From NCBI RefSeq assembly GCF_001294455.1, contig NZ_LIKT01000018.1:1-64000 (forward strand): a DNA stretch of 64,000 nt, written 5' to 3'. Source of the DNA: Phaeobacter sp. 11ANDIMAR09. Lineage in GTDB: Bacteria > Pseudomonadota > Alphaproteobacteria > Rhodobacterales > Rhodobacteraceae. The position numbers and the translations under genes were made by a program. Position 1 is the first letter of the stretch; each line of letters starts with the position of its first letter. The notes under the pieces were generated by a model. The model ran no database searches. It was not told where the DNA came from and worked only from the letters and a program-made list of their open reading frames with translations. Of this stretch, positions 35,516 to 43,840 are shown piece after piece.

Positions 35516-36074
35516 GTTGATCTCCTTCCTATTATTCCGGGGAAGGACTAGCATTGCGACCGTGCTAACCTGGCATTCTCAATTGCGATTGCCCCTCTCG
35601 GGGAAAACGTTGCTTTGTAGCGTTGAATTTAATGGGAGGTTACGGCGTTGATTACAGATCAGTTCTGAACTCTGCGAGATGCCTTGCTTTCACTAGGCGC
35701 ATAGAGGCTTCGCAAGCAGTTTCAGAAACAATTTCGCCAAAGCTGGTCGCTGCTAATAACTCAACGAGAAAAGGTGGATTTCCTTGTCTGGAAATTTGAG
35801 GGGTGCTGCCGCCTAGGGCTCTCGCCTAGAACCATGTTTTTCGCTCAATGGAATAGATGGCGAGAAGAGCTCGTTCTGAAAAGGGGAACGTTCAGCGTGC
35901 CCCAATTGGGACCATTGGCGTTCTCAGGTCGCCAAGTGAGAAACGGCTGACGGAGGATACTCCACTAAAGATGACCTTTGAAGTTCAGGACCTTGAATGA
36001 ACGAATAGATGCCTGAAATGATTAGAGCGCTTCGATAGATACCCTAGAATACCCGATCATAGATGGGAGATGTC
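35516..36074. other. Intergenic region without recognised gene
   Basis: This 559-bp stretch should hold the promoter of the leftward sugar-acid operon and the start signals of the rightward secreted-protein gene. I see no ORF worth calling and no RNA gene. A 10-bp palindrome (CCCAATTGGG) lies at 35901-35910. The region is AT-richer than the flanking genes. Confidence 0.5.
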
Positions 36075-36716
36075 ATGCTGTTTAAAGTTTTCCTCAACTG
36101 GACAGGTGGTCTTGCCATTGCCCTCGTGTTGGGTTTTGCTCCCACTCCTGCTCGAGCTTATCAGATCGACTGCGCCATACTGCTTTGCCTGGCTGGTGGG
36201 TGGCCCGCGTCAGCAGAATGTGCTCATGCCCGTGCTGTGTTTATCCGCCGGATCACGCCTTGGCCGATTGAACCGCCGTTGCAAATCTGGCGTTGCCCGA
36301 TGAATGTTTCTGAGCGCACGCCTTTGCAAAGCCCGATCCCGAAGATCTGGGAGGCCAGCCACCAGACAAGCCAGATGCTCGGCCAAGTCATTCTGGCTCA
36401 GATGGTCGAAGGCGGTGCCAATATCGACATCAGCGGCCTCGAGTTCGATTTCGTACGCTCGATCCGAGTCTGGGATGTTCGATACTACAGCCATCGCGAA
36501 CGTGGCCGCGACGATGATTGTTCTGAGAGTTACAACATGCGCCTCGGAACCTACGGCACGCAGGGCGAATTTGGCTGGCAACGCACAACACCAGCGGCCG
36601 CCCCGCAATGGGTTCTGCCGTCGCGACGCTGTTCGTCATCGAATTGGCGACGGGGCGTCGGCGTTGAATGGGAGGATCACGAAGGCAACCACGGATATGA
36701 GTGGGTGGCCTACTAG
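36075..36716 (+). CDS. Secreted cysteine-containing hypothetical protein
   Basis: A 213-residue protein with an N-terminal membrane/signal segment ending ARA, then a mature part rich in Cys and Trp (YQIDCAILLCLAGGWPASAE; ITPWPIEPPLQIWRC) and a Tyr/Arg/Asp-rich C-terminus. ATG 36075 has GGGAGA 5 nt before it; ATG 36063 has none. The family is not recognised, but the composition suggests a periplasmic or surface protein of a mobile element. Downstream, the Arc gene converges with it after 2 bp. Confidence 0.65.
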   Translation: MLFKVFLNWTGGLAIALVLGFAPTPARAYQIDCAILLCLAGGWPASAECAHARAVFIRRITPWPIEPPLQIWRCPMNVSERTPLQSPIPKIWEASHQTSQMLGQVILAQMVEGGANIDISGLEFDFVRSIRVWDVRYYSHRERGRDDDCSESYNMRLGTYGTQGEFGWQRTTPAAAPQWVLPSRRCSSSNWRRGVGVEWEDHEGNHGYEWVAY

Positions 36717-36718
36717 GG

Positions 36719-37033
36719 CTATTCACCGATGTCTTTCATGCGTTCCGCGATATCGCCCGCAATGCGCTCATACAGGGCGGCTTGCTTGTCCCTAGGTGTC
36801 CCAGGCTTCGGGTTTCTTCGACGGATGCGTTTGGCAAGCCAAAAGAGCAGCCGCGCGGCGGGATCTTCCAGCTTTTCGGGCACGGGTGCCGGATAGTTTT
36901 CTTCAAGTAGGGCCACGACCTCAGCATTCATACTGCGGTGGTTGGCTTCCGCCGCGAGGCGTATTCGATCGCGCAGGCCGTCGGGCAGGCGCACGATGAA
37001 CTTATCCTGATTTTGAGAGCTCTGTTCTGGCAT
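36719..37033 (-). CDS. Arc-type ribbon-helix-helix DNA-binding protein
   Basis: A 104-residue protein. DKFIVRLPDGLRDRIRLAAE followed by ANHRSMNAEVVALLEENY is the ribbon-helix-helix of the Arc/MetJ group. The C-terminal half is basic. ATG 37033 gives the MPEQSSQNQ start; the upstream extension is weak. It diverges from a second Arc-like gene across an 84-bp region, so the two probably share an operator region near the integrase. Confidence 0.8.
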   Translation of the reverse strand: MPEQSSQNQDKFIVRLPDGLRDRIRLAAEANHRSMNAEVVALLEENYPAPVPEKLEDPAARLLFWLAKRIRRRNPKPGTPRDKQAALYERIAGDIAERMKDIGE

Positions 37034-37117
37034 GGTGGCACTGTGCCATAAATTTTGATTGACGCAATAGTGGCTAAGTGCCACTAATGGGTTGCGATTT
37101 CAACCTGGAGGCGTTTC

Positions 37118-37312
37118 ATGAACAGTCGTAAACCAATGCAGCTTCGGCTTCCGCAAGAGCTCAAGGAGTGGATCAAGGCGGAGTCTGATCGAAATGGCAA
37201 CTCTCAAAACTCCGAAGTGATCCGCGCCATTCGCGCGGCGAAGGATAGACGTTCCGCCCCCGGAGCAATTGGAAATATCAAAATGGATCAGGGTGATAAT
37301 GCACGTTGTTGA
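37118..37312 (+). CDS. Small Arc-type DNA-binding protein
   Basis: A 64-residue protein: PMQLRLPQELKEWIKAESDR then NGNSQNSEVIRAIRAAKDRR is a ribbon-helix-helix. CTGGAGGCGTTTC precedes the ATG. It starts a rightward run of three genes that ends in the integrase, so it may act as a regulator or excision-control factor for the element. Confidence 0.78.
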   Translation: MNSRKPMQLRLPQELKEWIKAESDRNGNSQNSEVIRAIRAAKDRRSAPGAIGNIKMDQGDNARC

Positions 37313-37335
37313 CGAGTAAGAAAGGTGTCGTTCAG

Positions 37336-37527
37336 ATGACCAAAGCAAGTGTACAGACAAAGGCGAAACAAGCTGCCTCTGCCTTTATCCGCGAGGCGCG
37401 GGAGGCAGGTTGGCAGCGCGCGAAGTTCGAGATCAAGCCCGATGGCAGCGTCATCGTCGATGCCAACATGGTCGCGTCAGAGGCGGCAGACGACTTTCTC
37501 AACAGTGACCTGAGAATGGGCGAATGA
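37336..37527 (+). CDS. Small hypothetical protein before integrase
   Basis: A 63-residue soluble protein (ASAFIREAREAGWQRAKFEI then PDGSVIVDANMVASEAADDF). Its stop overlaps the integrase ATG by 4 nt, so it is probably translated with it. ATG 37336 is preferred over a TTG at 37306 that would overlap the previous gene. The family is not recognised; a role as excision cofactor is possible from context only. Confidence 0.6.
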   Translation: MTKASVQTKAKQAASAFIREAREAGWQRAKFEIKPDGSVIVDANMVASEAADDFLNSDLRMGE

Positions 37528-38555
37528 CTCGCAAAAGCTTGCCCAAATACGTCTACAATGACCGGGGGTATCTCCGGTTCATCCGGCGTTCGCGCGGTAT
37601 CTCGGTCATGATGCACGAGGAAGCGGGCACGCCGGAATTTTGGGATCATTACAATCGCCTGCTGAAAGGAAAACCAGCGCCTGCGCCGGTCAAACGCAAT
37701 TTTGAGGCGTTGATCCTTAGCTACTACGAGAGCGACGCCTACAAGAAGCTGAAGCCCCGGACGAGATCCGACTATCGGCGGTATATCAGCCACATTCGTG
37801 AGATCTGGGCCGACAAAGACCCGGCCAGGATCGAAACCCATCACATTTATGAATTGCACCGGGCCAATGCGGATCATTGGCGGCAAGCCAACTATCTTGT
37901 CCAGGTCATGGTCGTCCTGATGAATCACGCCCGGTTGATCGGCTTCATCAAGAAAGAGCACGGCAATCCGGCGAAGGGTATTCCGCTTTTCAAGCAGCAG
38001 AGCGACGGCTGGGAGCCTTGGCCAGTTGATGTTCGGGCCGAGTTCGAAGCGCTGGCTTCAAAGAGGGCGCGGCTGGTTTACGAGCTTTGCGTTGGTACAG
38101 GCCAGCGTATCGGCGATGTCGTGAAGATGAAATGGGAGCACTTCTCCGATGAAGGATTCGATTTCACGCAGGGAAAAACCGACAAGCCGTTGTGGATCCC
38201 GCTCACCGACCGCTTGAAAGCCCATCTCGACGGGCTCGCCCGAACGGACGGCACTGTTGTGGCTGACGTCAAGGGACGACCAGTGAGCTACCGGATCGTT
38301 GCGGAAGAAATGCGCACTATCAAAAAGAAGATGAAGCACGAGAAGGCGAGCTACTACAAAACGCACGGGCTCAGAAAAAATGCGACGATCGAGCTGTATC
38401 TGGCTGGATGTGATGACGAGATGGTCAAAGCCGTCACCGGTCACTCAGGCGTTGAAATGCTCAAAAAGTACGGCGGCCCGATCCGGCAAAGAGAGCTCGC
38501 GAAGCGCGCTCAAGAGGCAAGAAATCAAATGGAACGAAGCAAGACCGAAACGTGA
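37524..38555 (+). CDS. int: Tyrosine recombinase/integrase
   Basis: A 343-residue site-specific recombinase. The N-terminal SAM-like core-binding region (about 60-160) is followed by the catalytic domain with Arg195 (GTGQRIGD), a Lys near 218 (QGKTDKP), His281-x-x-Arg284 (HGLRKN), His307 (TGHSG) and the nucleophile Tyr316 (KKYGG). All catalytic residues are present. It ends 68 bp before a remnant of the 3' half of tRNA-Cys, its probable attachment site. With the mob and T4SS genes to the left it would make that element an integrative and conjugative element. Confidence 0.93.
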   Translation: MTRKSLPKYVYNDRGYLRFIRRSRGISVMMHEEAGTPEFWDHYNRLLKGKPAPAPVKRNFEALILSYYESDAYKKLKPRTRSDYRRYISHIREIWADKDPARIETHHIYELHRANADHWRQANYLVQVMVVLMNHARLIGFIKKEHGNPAKGIPLFKQQSDGWEPWPVDVRAEFEALASKRARLVYELCVGTGQRIGDVVKMKWEHFSDEGFDFTQGKTDKPLWIPLTDRLKAHLDGLARTDGTVVADVKGRPVSYRIVAEEMRTIKKKMKHEKASYYKTHGLRKNATIELYLAGCDDEMVKAVTGHSGVEMLKKYGGPIRQRELAKRAQEARNQMERSKTET

Positions 38556-38623
38556 AAGTTTCAACGGTTGTTTCAAAAATGGCAGTGAAGGAGAGGTGGA
38601 ATGACGCAAGTCATTGTTTTTAT

Positions 38624-38667
38624 TGGAGGCGAGTACCGGAATCGAACCGGTGTACACGGATTTGCAA
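38624..38667 (-). other. tRNA-Cys 3'-half remnant (probable att site)
   Basis: On the minus strand this 44-bp stretch reads from the anticodon loop (TTGCAAA, anticodon GCA) through the variable loop and T-arm (CCGGTTCGATTCCGG) to the acceptor 3' strand (ACTCGCC), discriminator T and CCA. GCA anticodon plus discriminator U identify tRNA-Cys. The 5' half is missing: upstream bases do not pair with the anticodon stem. Tyrosine recombinases commonly integrate at exactly this part of tRNA genes, so it is read as an attachment-site scar between two elements. Confidence 0.8.
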
Positions 38668-39206
38668 GAGATGGAATGTCACTGAAATTGTACAGTCTTC
38701 CGGTTAGACTTGGCTAAGAAGATCGCGGAACATATGGGGAATGCCTAGCCGTGATCCCTAGCCCAACTAGCGGGCTGCCGAGTGTAGACCTCTTTGCCCA
38801 ACAAAAGACTTGCCGTGGTAATCGGACGTGTTACACGTGGTTTCTACCAGCTGCTTTGAGCAACCGTCTGTGTCGTCGCAACCGAAATGGATTTACGTTA
38901 GGTTATGTTACAGAACACCATGTTTAAGATGAGAAGCTCGCTTGAACCGGTGGCAGGTGGACAGCAGCAATCGAGCCAAAACGAATATGTAAATGGCGAC
39001 GAACTATGTATCATATGCGTTGTTCTGAGCGTCAGGTACAAGCGTTAAAGAGAACAGTCTGTCACGTCGGCCGAGAAGTATAGCGCAAGGTATCGGAGAA
39101 GCCTTCCAAGAATACAGACATCGTGGCAACCGTAGATAACACCAACAATCATTACCACCGCTCAACCGGATTACGGGCGAACCTAGGACTAAGGCCAGAC
39201 TGACCA
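38668..39206. other. Intergenic region between att site and glycan genes
   Basis: These 539 bp between the tRNA-Cys remnant and the glycosyltransferase gene hold no ORF I can support. The stretch must contain the promoter of the rightward glycan genes. It is AT-richer than the prophage late region. No RNA gene or long repeat was seen. Confidence 0.5.
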
Positions 39207-41189
39207 ATGCTTACCAAATACGACATTGTTTTCATGCCGCACAAAGATTACCACTCCTCAGCGATGTACCCGATAGCGAATGCACTAGAAGCGCACGGTT
39301 TTTCTTCCGCGTTTCTGGAGCCGACCGAAAACCATAGGGCCAATGGCGCGATCGAGGCACTTGAAGGCAAGCCGGTTGCATGGATCCCAAATGAGGATTT
39401 TACCAGTCGGATACGATCACCCAAAGCGGTTCTTGTAATGAATGACTGGGATGTCGCATCTTCCCATTTGCTAAGCCATTGTCAGTCGATGGGAATCGAT
39501 ATCATTGGGTTACAGGAAGGCACGACTGATTTTTTAAGGAAAAATTGGAATAACAAGGGGTACTCGGATCCGAACCGCTTGCCCTATACAAAAAGCGACT
39601 TTCTGTTGCTGGCCAGCGAATTTGACGCCACATATTTCGCGGAGCGGCCCCATGCGATCATTGGGATGGATCGTGTCGAGCCATTGTTCCATGAACCTGT
39701 ATCTTTTCCATCGACGCCGTTGGTCCTGATTAATATCAATTTTTCCTTCAAGACCTGCCTTGAGTTTAGCCGCGATTGGCTGGTTGATGTTGCGACCAGC
39801 TGCGAAGCGCTTGGGCTGGAGTATGTATTGTCCGTTCACCCCCAAGATGAAACCGACCTGACGGGTTATGAAGACAAAGTAAGCGAAGCCCCTCTGCATG
39901 ATCTTTTAAAAGAGTCCACTCTTTTCATCAGCCGTTTCTCGAACGCAATTTACGAGTCCTTGGCTCTTGGAAAACCTGTCGTCTATTATAATCCTCACGA
40001 CGAAGGGTCCCGCACTTTCAATGAAGCAGAAGGTGCATTTTCCGTCGCCAAGACAGCAGCTTCGTTGAAGGAAAGCATAGCCTTTGAAATCGAGCAACGT
40101 GACATACGAGAGCGTGCGCGAGCATACTTCGATAGCCACCTCAGCATCGTGTCAGGCCGCACGTCGACCGAGCGCGCGGTAGAAGCGATTGTAAATCGAT
40201 TTCAGAAACAATCATCCGCATCTCCGGGGGGCAGCCTGTCCCAGTCAGAGAATGACAGAGTGTCGATTATTCTGCCAGTCTACAATGTAGCGGACTATCT
40301 GGATCGCTGCCTTGACAGTATAATAAGTCAGAGCCATCGCAATCTTGAAATCATTGCAGTCAATGACGCATCTACCGATAATTCGTTGAAAATTCTACAA
40401 GAATACGCGCGTCTTGATGAGCGCATTCTTGTAATCAACCGTCCATTGCAGTTGGGACTGTCCTCAGCGCGAAATCTTGCTATGATGCGTGCATCCGGCA
40501 AGGCCATGATGTTCGTGGATTCCGATGACTGGCTGGCTTATGACGCATGCGAGAAAGCATTTTCCAAATTAGTGGCCAGCGATAGTGATGTGACGGTGTT
40601 CGACTGTTTTGATTATTTTCAGCCCAATTCTAAATGGGTCAGCCACTATGATTGTACCGAGATTGAAAACGGTACATTCAAACGGCATAACTTTGCAAAA
40701 ATTTGTGCGGTTTGGACGAAGATCTACAGAACGGATTTCCTGCGGCGAATAGGTGCGCACTTTCCCGATGGAGCAAACTTTGAAGACTGGTTCTGGACTG
40801 TGCAATGGTCCACTCAAGCCGGAAAGATCTCGGCCATTTCTGCGCCGCTCTACTTTTACCGACGAAATCGCCCCGGATCTATCACGGCGGGTAAGCGTAC
40901 AGAAGCGGAGCAGATGCGGAACATCGTGCGCAATCTCTCGTTGTCGAAAGCGTATTTAGATGCCCGCGGCTTAGATTATTTGCCGCTCACGGTGTTGCTC
41001 AACAAGGCAGACATACGCGTGAGGCCCGACAAATCCGACATGCCCGAGCCTGAGAGGCGCGCCGCCTATTCCGTTTTGACGAACTATCTCACCAAGGAGT
41101 TCCCGTTCGGCCTACCTAAGGGCGTTGTTTCCCCTAGTATCGTTGCAGCCTATGCCGAACAGCAGCCTCAGCTGCAGAGGGAGGACTGA
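39207..41189 (+). CDS. Two-domain glycosyltransferase (GT-B-like plus GT2)
   Basis: A 660-residue protein. The N-terminal ~330 residues look like a GT-B-type or epimerase-like transferase (HPQDETDLTGYEDKV; LFISRFSNAIYESLALGKPV). The C-terminal half is a GT2 family transferase: VSIILPVYNVADYLDRCLDS, VNDASTDNSLKILQ and FVDSDDW with the DxD nucleotide-sugar site, then FEDWFWTVQW. It likely builds a surface polysaccharide or modifies a glycan. Base composition is visibly AT-richer than the phage genes. It precedes the FkbM methyltransferase gene by 4 bp. Confidence 0.85.
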   Translation: MLTKYDIVFMPHKDYHSSAMYPIANALEAHGFSSAFLEPTENHRANGAIEALEGKPVAWIPNEDFTSRIRSPKAVLVMNDWDVASSHLLSHCQSMGIDIIGLQEGTTDFLRKNWNNKGYSDPNRLPYTKSDFLLLASEFDATYFAERPHAIIGMDRVEPLFHEPVSFPSTPLVLININFSFKTCLEFSRDWLVDVATSCEALGLEYVLSVHPQDETDLTGYEDKVSEAPLHDLLKESTLFISRFSNAIYESLALGKPVVYYNPHDEGSRTFNEAEGAFSVAKTAASLKESIAFEIEQRDIRERARAYFDSHLSIVSGRTSTERAVEAIVNRFQKQSSASPGGSLSQSENDRVSIILPVYNVADYLDRCLDSIISQSHRNLEIIAVNDASTDNSLKILQEYARLDERILVINRPLQLGLSSARNLAMMRASGKAMMFVDSDDWLAYDACEKAFSKLVASDSDVTVFDCFDYFQPNSKWVSHYDCTEIENGTFKRHNFAKICAVWTKIYRTDFLRRIGAHFPDGANFEDWFWTVQWSTQAGKISAISAPLYFYRRNRPGSITAGKRTEAEQMRNIVRNLSLSKAYLDARGLDYLPLTVLLNKADIRVRPDKSDMPEPERRAAYSVLTNYLTKEFPFGLPKGVVSPSIVAAYAEQQPQLQRED

Positions 41190-41193
41190 AGTA

Positions 41194-42960
41194 GTGGCAT
41201 TTTTAAAGGAAAGACTGTCACGCATTTACCGCCGTTTTTCTCCGCTTCGGCGGGTTCTGGCTCGCATTGAAGATCAGCTTGTAAATGTTGAACGTGTCTT
41301 GATGCAGGGGAACAACGAACAGCTTCTCGAACTGCAGCGTCTCCGGTCCGAGGGCGCGGATGACCTCAACAGCATGGGCCTGAAACTTGAGACGGAACTC
41401 CAGCCGCTCAAGCGGTTTGGCGAATTCGAAAACCAGCTTCAGCGGCGGTTTGATGAACAGCTTCTCGAACTGCAGCGTCTCCGGTCCGAGGGCGCGGATG
41501 ACCTCAACAGCATGGGCCTGAAATTTGAGACGGAACTCCAGCCGCTCAAGCGGTTTGGCGAATTCGAAAACCAGCTTCAGCGGCGGTTTGATGAACAGGA
41601 AAACTTGCTGAAAGAGCTTTGCAGGGAGGGTGAAATCCATCGCGAGCGAGCAGCCGAACTGCACGGGACAATCGATCAGTTGAGCGACGGCATTGCTGAT
41701 ATTCCTATACAGCTGGAGCAGACAAGAAAGAGCATGGCGGACTCGCTCTCATCATCCGATCACGTTGCGGAACTAAAGCATAAAATTGACGATCTTCAGG
41801 CTATTAGACAGGATTTCGAAGGCCTGCCAAATTTGGTCGAACGCTCTATAGATAAGGCGCTTGATGTGATGAATGCGGAGCCAACCGCAAGCGCCGAAGA
41901 CCTGAAATCTACGGTGCAAACGCTGTCGGCAAAGCTTGAAGAGATCAAGAAAGAGATCAGCGTCACTCAAACCAGCGTTTCTAGAACGATACAGGCCCAC
42001 ATGGATGGAACCCGAGACGAGGTATCCAGACAACTCAGGCGAGTAACTGACTCAATGCTGGAGGCAAGCAAGAACTTTTCTTCGAACACCAGACTTCAAG
42101 AGCAGGAACTGCAGACGATCCTGTCGCTTCAAGAGCACTTGGTATCCAATGGGATAAGACCCGGCGCTGGACCTAAAGACCTGCCTGATTTTCGTAAACT
42201 TGCTTTGGCATTGGAAAACGGAGAGGCGAAGCTTAACACTGAGCAGCCTAGTGTCGAGTTTATGGGCCATAGCCTTAACTTCGATGATCTGTTTTCTGTT
42301 TATGTCGTCTACAAGGAGATCTTTCTCTATGAAGACTATTACGCGGAACTGGGCGCCGAGGCTCCCCGAATAATCGATGGCGGCGCTCACATAGGGATGG
42401 CGGCTTTGTACTTCAAGAACCGCTACCCTGCGGCCAAGATACTGTGTTTTGAACCGGATCCGCGTAATTTTGAACTGCTGACAAAAAACACGGCACATCT
42501 CGGTGAAGATATTGAAAAGTATAATTTAGCCCTTACAGATGACGGTGCCGACTATCCATTGATGCGACGGCAAGGGCAGTCCATGGCCTCTTCCATCTAC
42601 TCGCGCTATACAAAGATCAACAACGAAGATGGTCTTGTAATTAAGTCTGCCAAGTTGAGTGATTTTCTCGATGCCCCCGTTGATCTTCTTAAGCTGGATA
42701 TCGAGGGTGCGGAAGATGGCGTTTTGCAGGAGTGCAAACATCTTCTCAAGAACGTGCATTATCTTTTCATCGAGTTCCATACCGGTGATCAGCTACCGTT
42801 ATCGCGCTTGAGGGCGATCTTGGAGACTCTAGATGATGCTGGATTTACCTATCAGATCGAAAGGGCACGGGAGTACCAGATCCGAATGCTGCACCGACCT
42901 TTCACGCACTTGGATCAGCTCTGCACGCATGTCATTCATGCGAAAAACTTGACTTGGTGA
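41194..42960 (+). CDS. FkbM-family methyltransferase with N-terminal coiled coil
   Basis: A 588-residue protein. The first ~340 residues are predicted coiled coil, including two 46-residue copies encoded by a 138-bp tandem duplication. The C-terminal ~230 form an FkbM-type SAM methyltransferase (IIDGGAHIGMAALYFKNRYP; LCFEPDPRNFELLTKN; LLKLDIEGAEDGVL). FkbM enzymes O-methylate sugars in polysaccharides. The GTG start at 41194 has GAGGGAGG upstream; no suitable ATG is in frame. It is probably co-transcribed with the glycosyltransferase gene. Confidence 0.85.
   Translation: MAFLKERLSRIYRRFSPLRRVLARIEDQLVNVERVLMQGNNEQLLELQRLRSEGADDLNSMGLKLETELQPLKRFGEFENQLQRRFDEQLLELQRLRSEGADDLNSMGLKFETELQPLKRFGEFENQLQRRFDEQENLLKELCREGEIHRERAAELHGTIDQLSDGIADIPIQLEQTRKSMADSLSSSDHVAELKHKIDDLQAIRQDFEGLPNLVERSIDKALDVMNAEPTASAEDLKSTVQTLSAKLEEIKKEISVTQTSVSRTIQAHMDGTRDEVSRQLRRVTDSMLEASKNFSSNTRLQEQELQTILSLQEHLVSNGIRPGAGPKDLPDFRKLALALENGEAKLNTEQPSVEFMGHSLNFDDLFSVYVVYKEIFLYEDYYAELGAEAPRIIDGGAHIGMAALYFKNRYPAAKILCFEPDPRNFELLTKNTAHLGEDIEKYNLALTDDGADYPLMRRQGQSMASSIYSRYTKINNEDGLVIKSAKLSDFLDAPVDLLKLDIEGAEDGVLQECKHLLKNVHYLFIEFHTGDQLPLSRLRAILETLDDAGFTYQIERAREYQIRMLHRPFTHLDQLCTHVIHAKNLTW
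41317..41592 (+). repeat. 138-bp tandem duplication within FkbM gene
   Basis: Two directly adjacent 138-bp copies (41317-41454 and 41455-41592) differ at a single base (AAACTTGAG versus AAATTTGAG, giving Leu or Phe). They encode 46 residues starting EQLLELQRLRSEGADD. The near identity shows a recent in-frame duplication that lengthens the coiled coil. Confidence 0.95.
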
Positions 42961-42996
42961 AAAACGAGAAGGGAGTTGGAAAGCATCCATTGGTAC

Positions 42997-43308
42997 TCAT
43001 TGCGGGCCATTCTGCAGCCCCGCCCGCAGTTGGCCGTACCAATCGGCGCAGCGTAAGGTTCGGGCGTTCTGCCGCGCAAGGGCCGCGTCAGCCTTCAGCA
43101 CCGCCACATCCAGCCGGTCACCTTCACGCACGCCGCTATAGGACAGGCGGCGGCAGTCTTCTGGCAGGTCCGGCAGAACCTGTTCCGCCCGCGCTTCGCC
43201 GACCGCAACACCTGCGGCCTGAATGCGTGCGATGTCAGTTTGCCCGCAGGCGCTCAAGAAGACCGGAATCCACAACACCTTCAGGATTGACTTGCGTGTC
43301 ACGTTCAT
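42997..43308 (-). CDS. Rz1-like outer-membrane spanin lipoprotein
   Basis: A 103-residue protein with a lipoprotein signal (LKVLWIPVFLSAC, cysteine at ~21). Its first third overlaps the 3' end of the Rz-like gene in another frame, the usual Rz/Rz1 arrangement. The spanin pair fuses inner and outer membranes in the last step of host lysis. It is the last gene of the phage late region, ending 36 bp from the convergent FkbM gene. Confidence 0.78.
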   Translation of the reverse strand: MNVTRKSILKVLWIPVFLSACGQTDIARIQAAGVAVGEARAEQVLPDLPEDCRRLSYSGVREGDRLDVAVLKADAALARQNARTLRCADWYGQLRAGLQNGPQ

Positions 43309-43597
43309 ATGCCTCCAGTTCGGCGGCAAAGCGCAGGGCTTCGCCTTCAGCCGCCTGCACCTTTTCCCGCAGGGCTTGGTTCGCTTCATCCGCCGCAGCC
43401 ATCCTGCGGCGCATCGCATCCAGTTCGGTCTGAACGGCAGTCAGTTCGAATTCGCGCACAAACCCGTCGCGGGCGGCGCTGACCGCTTGACGCTTGTCAT
43501 AGACATGCCAGCCCCACAGAAGGGCGCAGACCACGACCGCCAGACCGATGCGGCTGGTCAGAAATCGCCAGCCATACCGAAGAACCCCCGCCATCAT
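43235..43597 (-). CDS. Rz-like inner-membrane spanin
   Basis: A 120-residue protein with one N-terminal membrane segment (about 16-33) and a coiled coil (about 45-100, LDAMRRRMAAADEANQALRE). This is the i-spanin pattern. It overlaps the holin-like gene upstream by 4 nt and contains the start of Rz1. Confidence 0.78.
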   Translation of the reverse strand: MMAGVLRYGWRFLTSRIGLAVVVCALLWGWHVYDKRQAVSAARDGFVREFELTAVQTELDAMRRRMAAADEANQALREKVQAAEGEALRFAAELEAYERDTQVNPEGVVDSGLLERLRAN

Positions 43598-43839
43598 TGC
43601 CCGTCACCCCATCCGGTTTGGGTGCTGACCCATTCCATGCCGTGGGCCAGTGCAAGGTTCGCGATGACCATGGGAAAAGCCAGCGACAGGATGGATTGCG
43701 TGCCTTCCATGGCCACGCCAGCAGCTTCCTTTGCCGCCATCCACGCGAAGGCGAAGCACCACAGCAGGAACACGGCCCACGCCTGTTCCCGCTTGCCCGA
43801 CCGACCGCCGATGATAAACCGACCGAAGAACTTCAGCAT
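43594..43839 (-). CDS. Holin-like small membrane protein
   Basis: An 81-residue protein with two hydrophobic segments (about 20-40 and 50-66) and a charged N-terminus (GGRSGKREQ). Between endolysin and spanins, such a protein is a candidate holin. A second candidate, at 45604-45909, lies further upstream in the cassette. Confidence 0.65.
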   Translation of the reverse strand: MLKFFGRFIIGGRSGKREQAWAVFLLWCFAFAWMAAKEAAGVAMEGTQSILSLAFPMVIANLALAHGMEWVSTQTGWGDGQ

Positions 43840-43840
43840 A

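Noticed and set aside
35897-35914. A short match to the 3' end of the SMP-30 gene (GTGCCCCA-ATTGGGACCA versus 30593 onward)
   Set aside because: About 18 bp with one gap and one mismatch; flanking sequence does not align, so a decayed gene copy is not supported.
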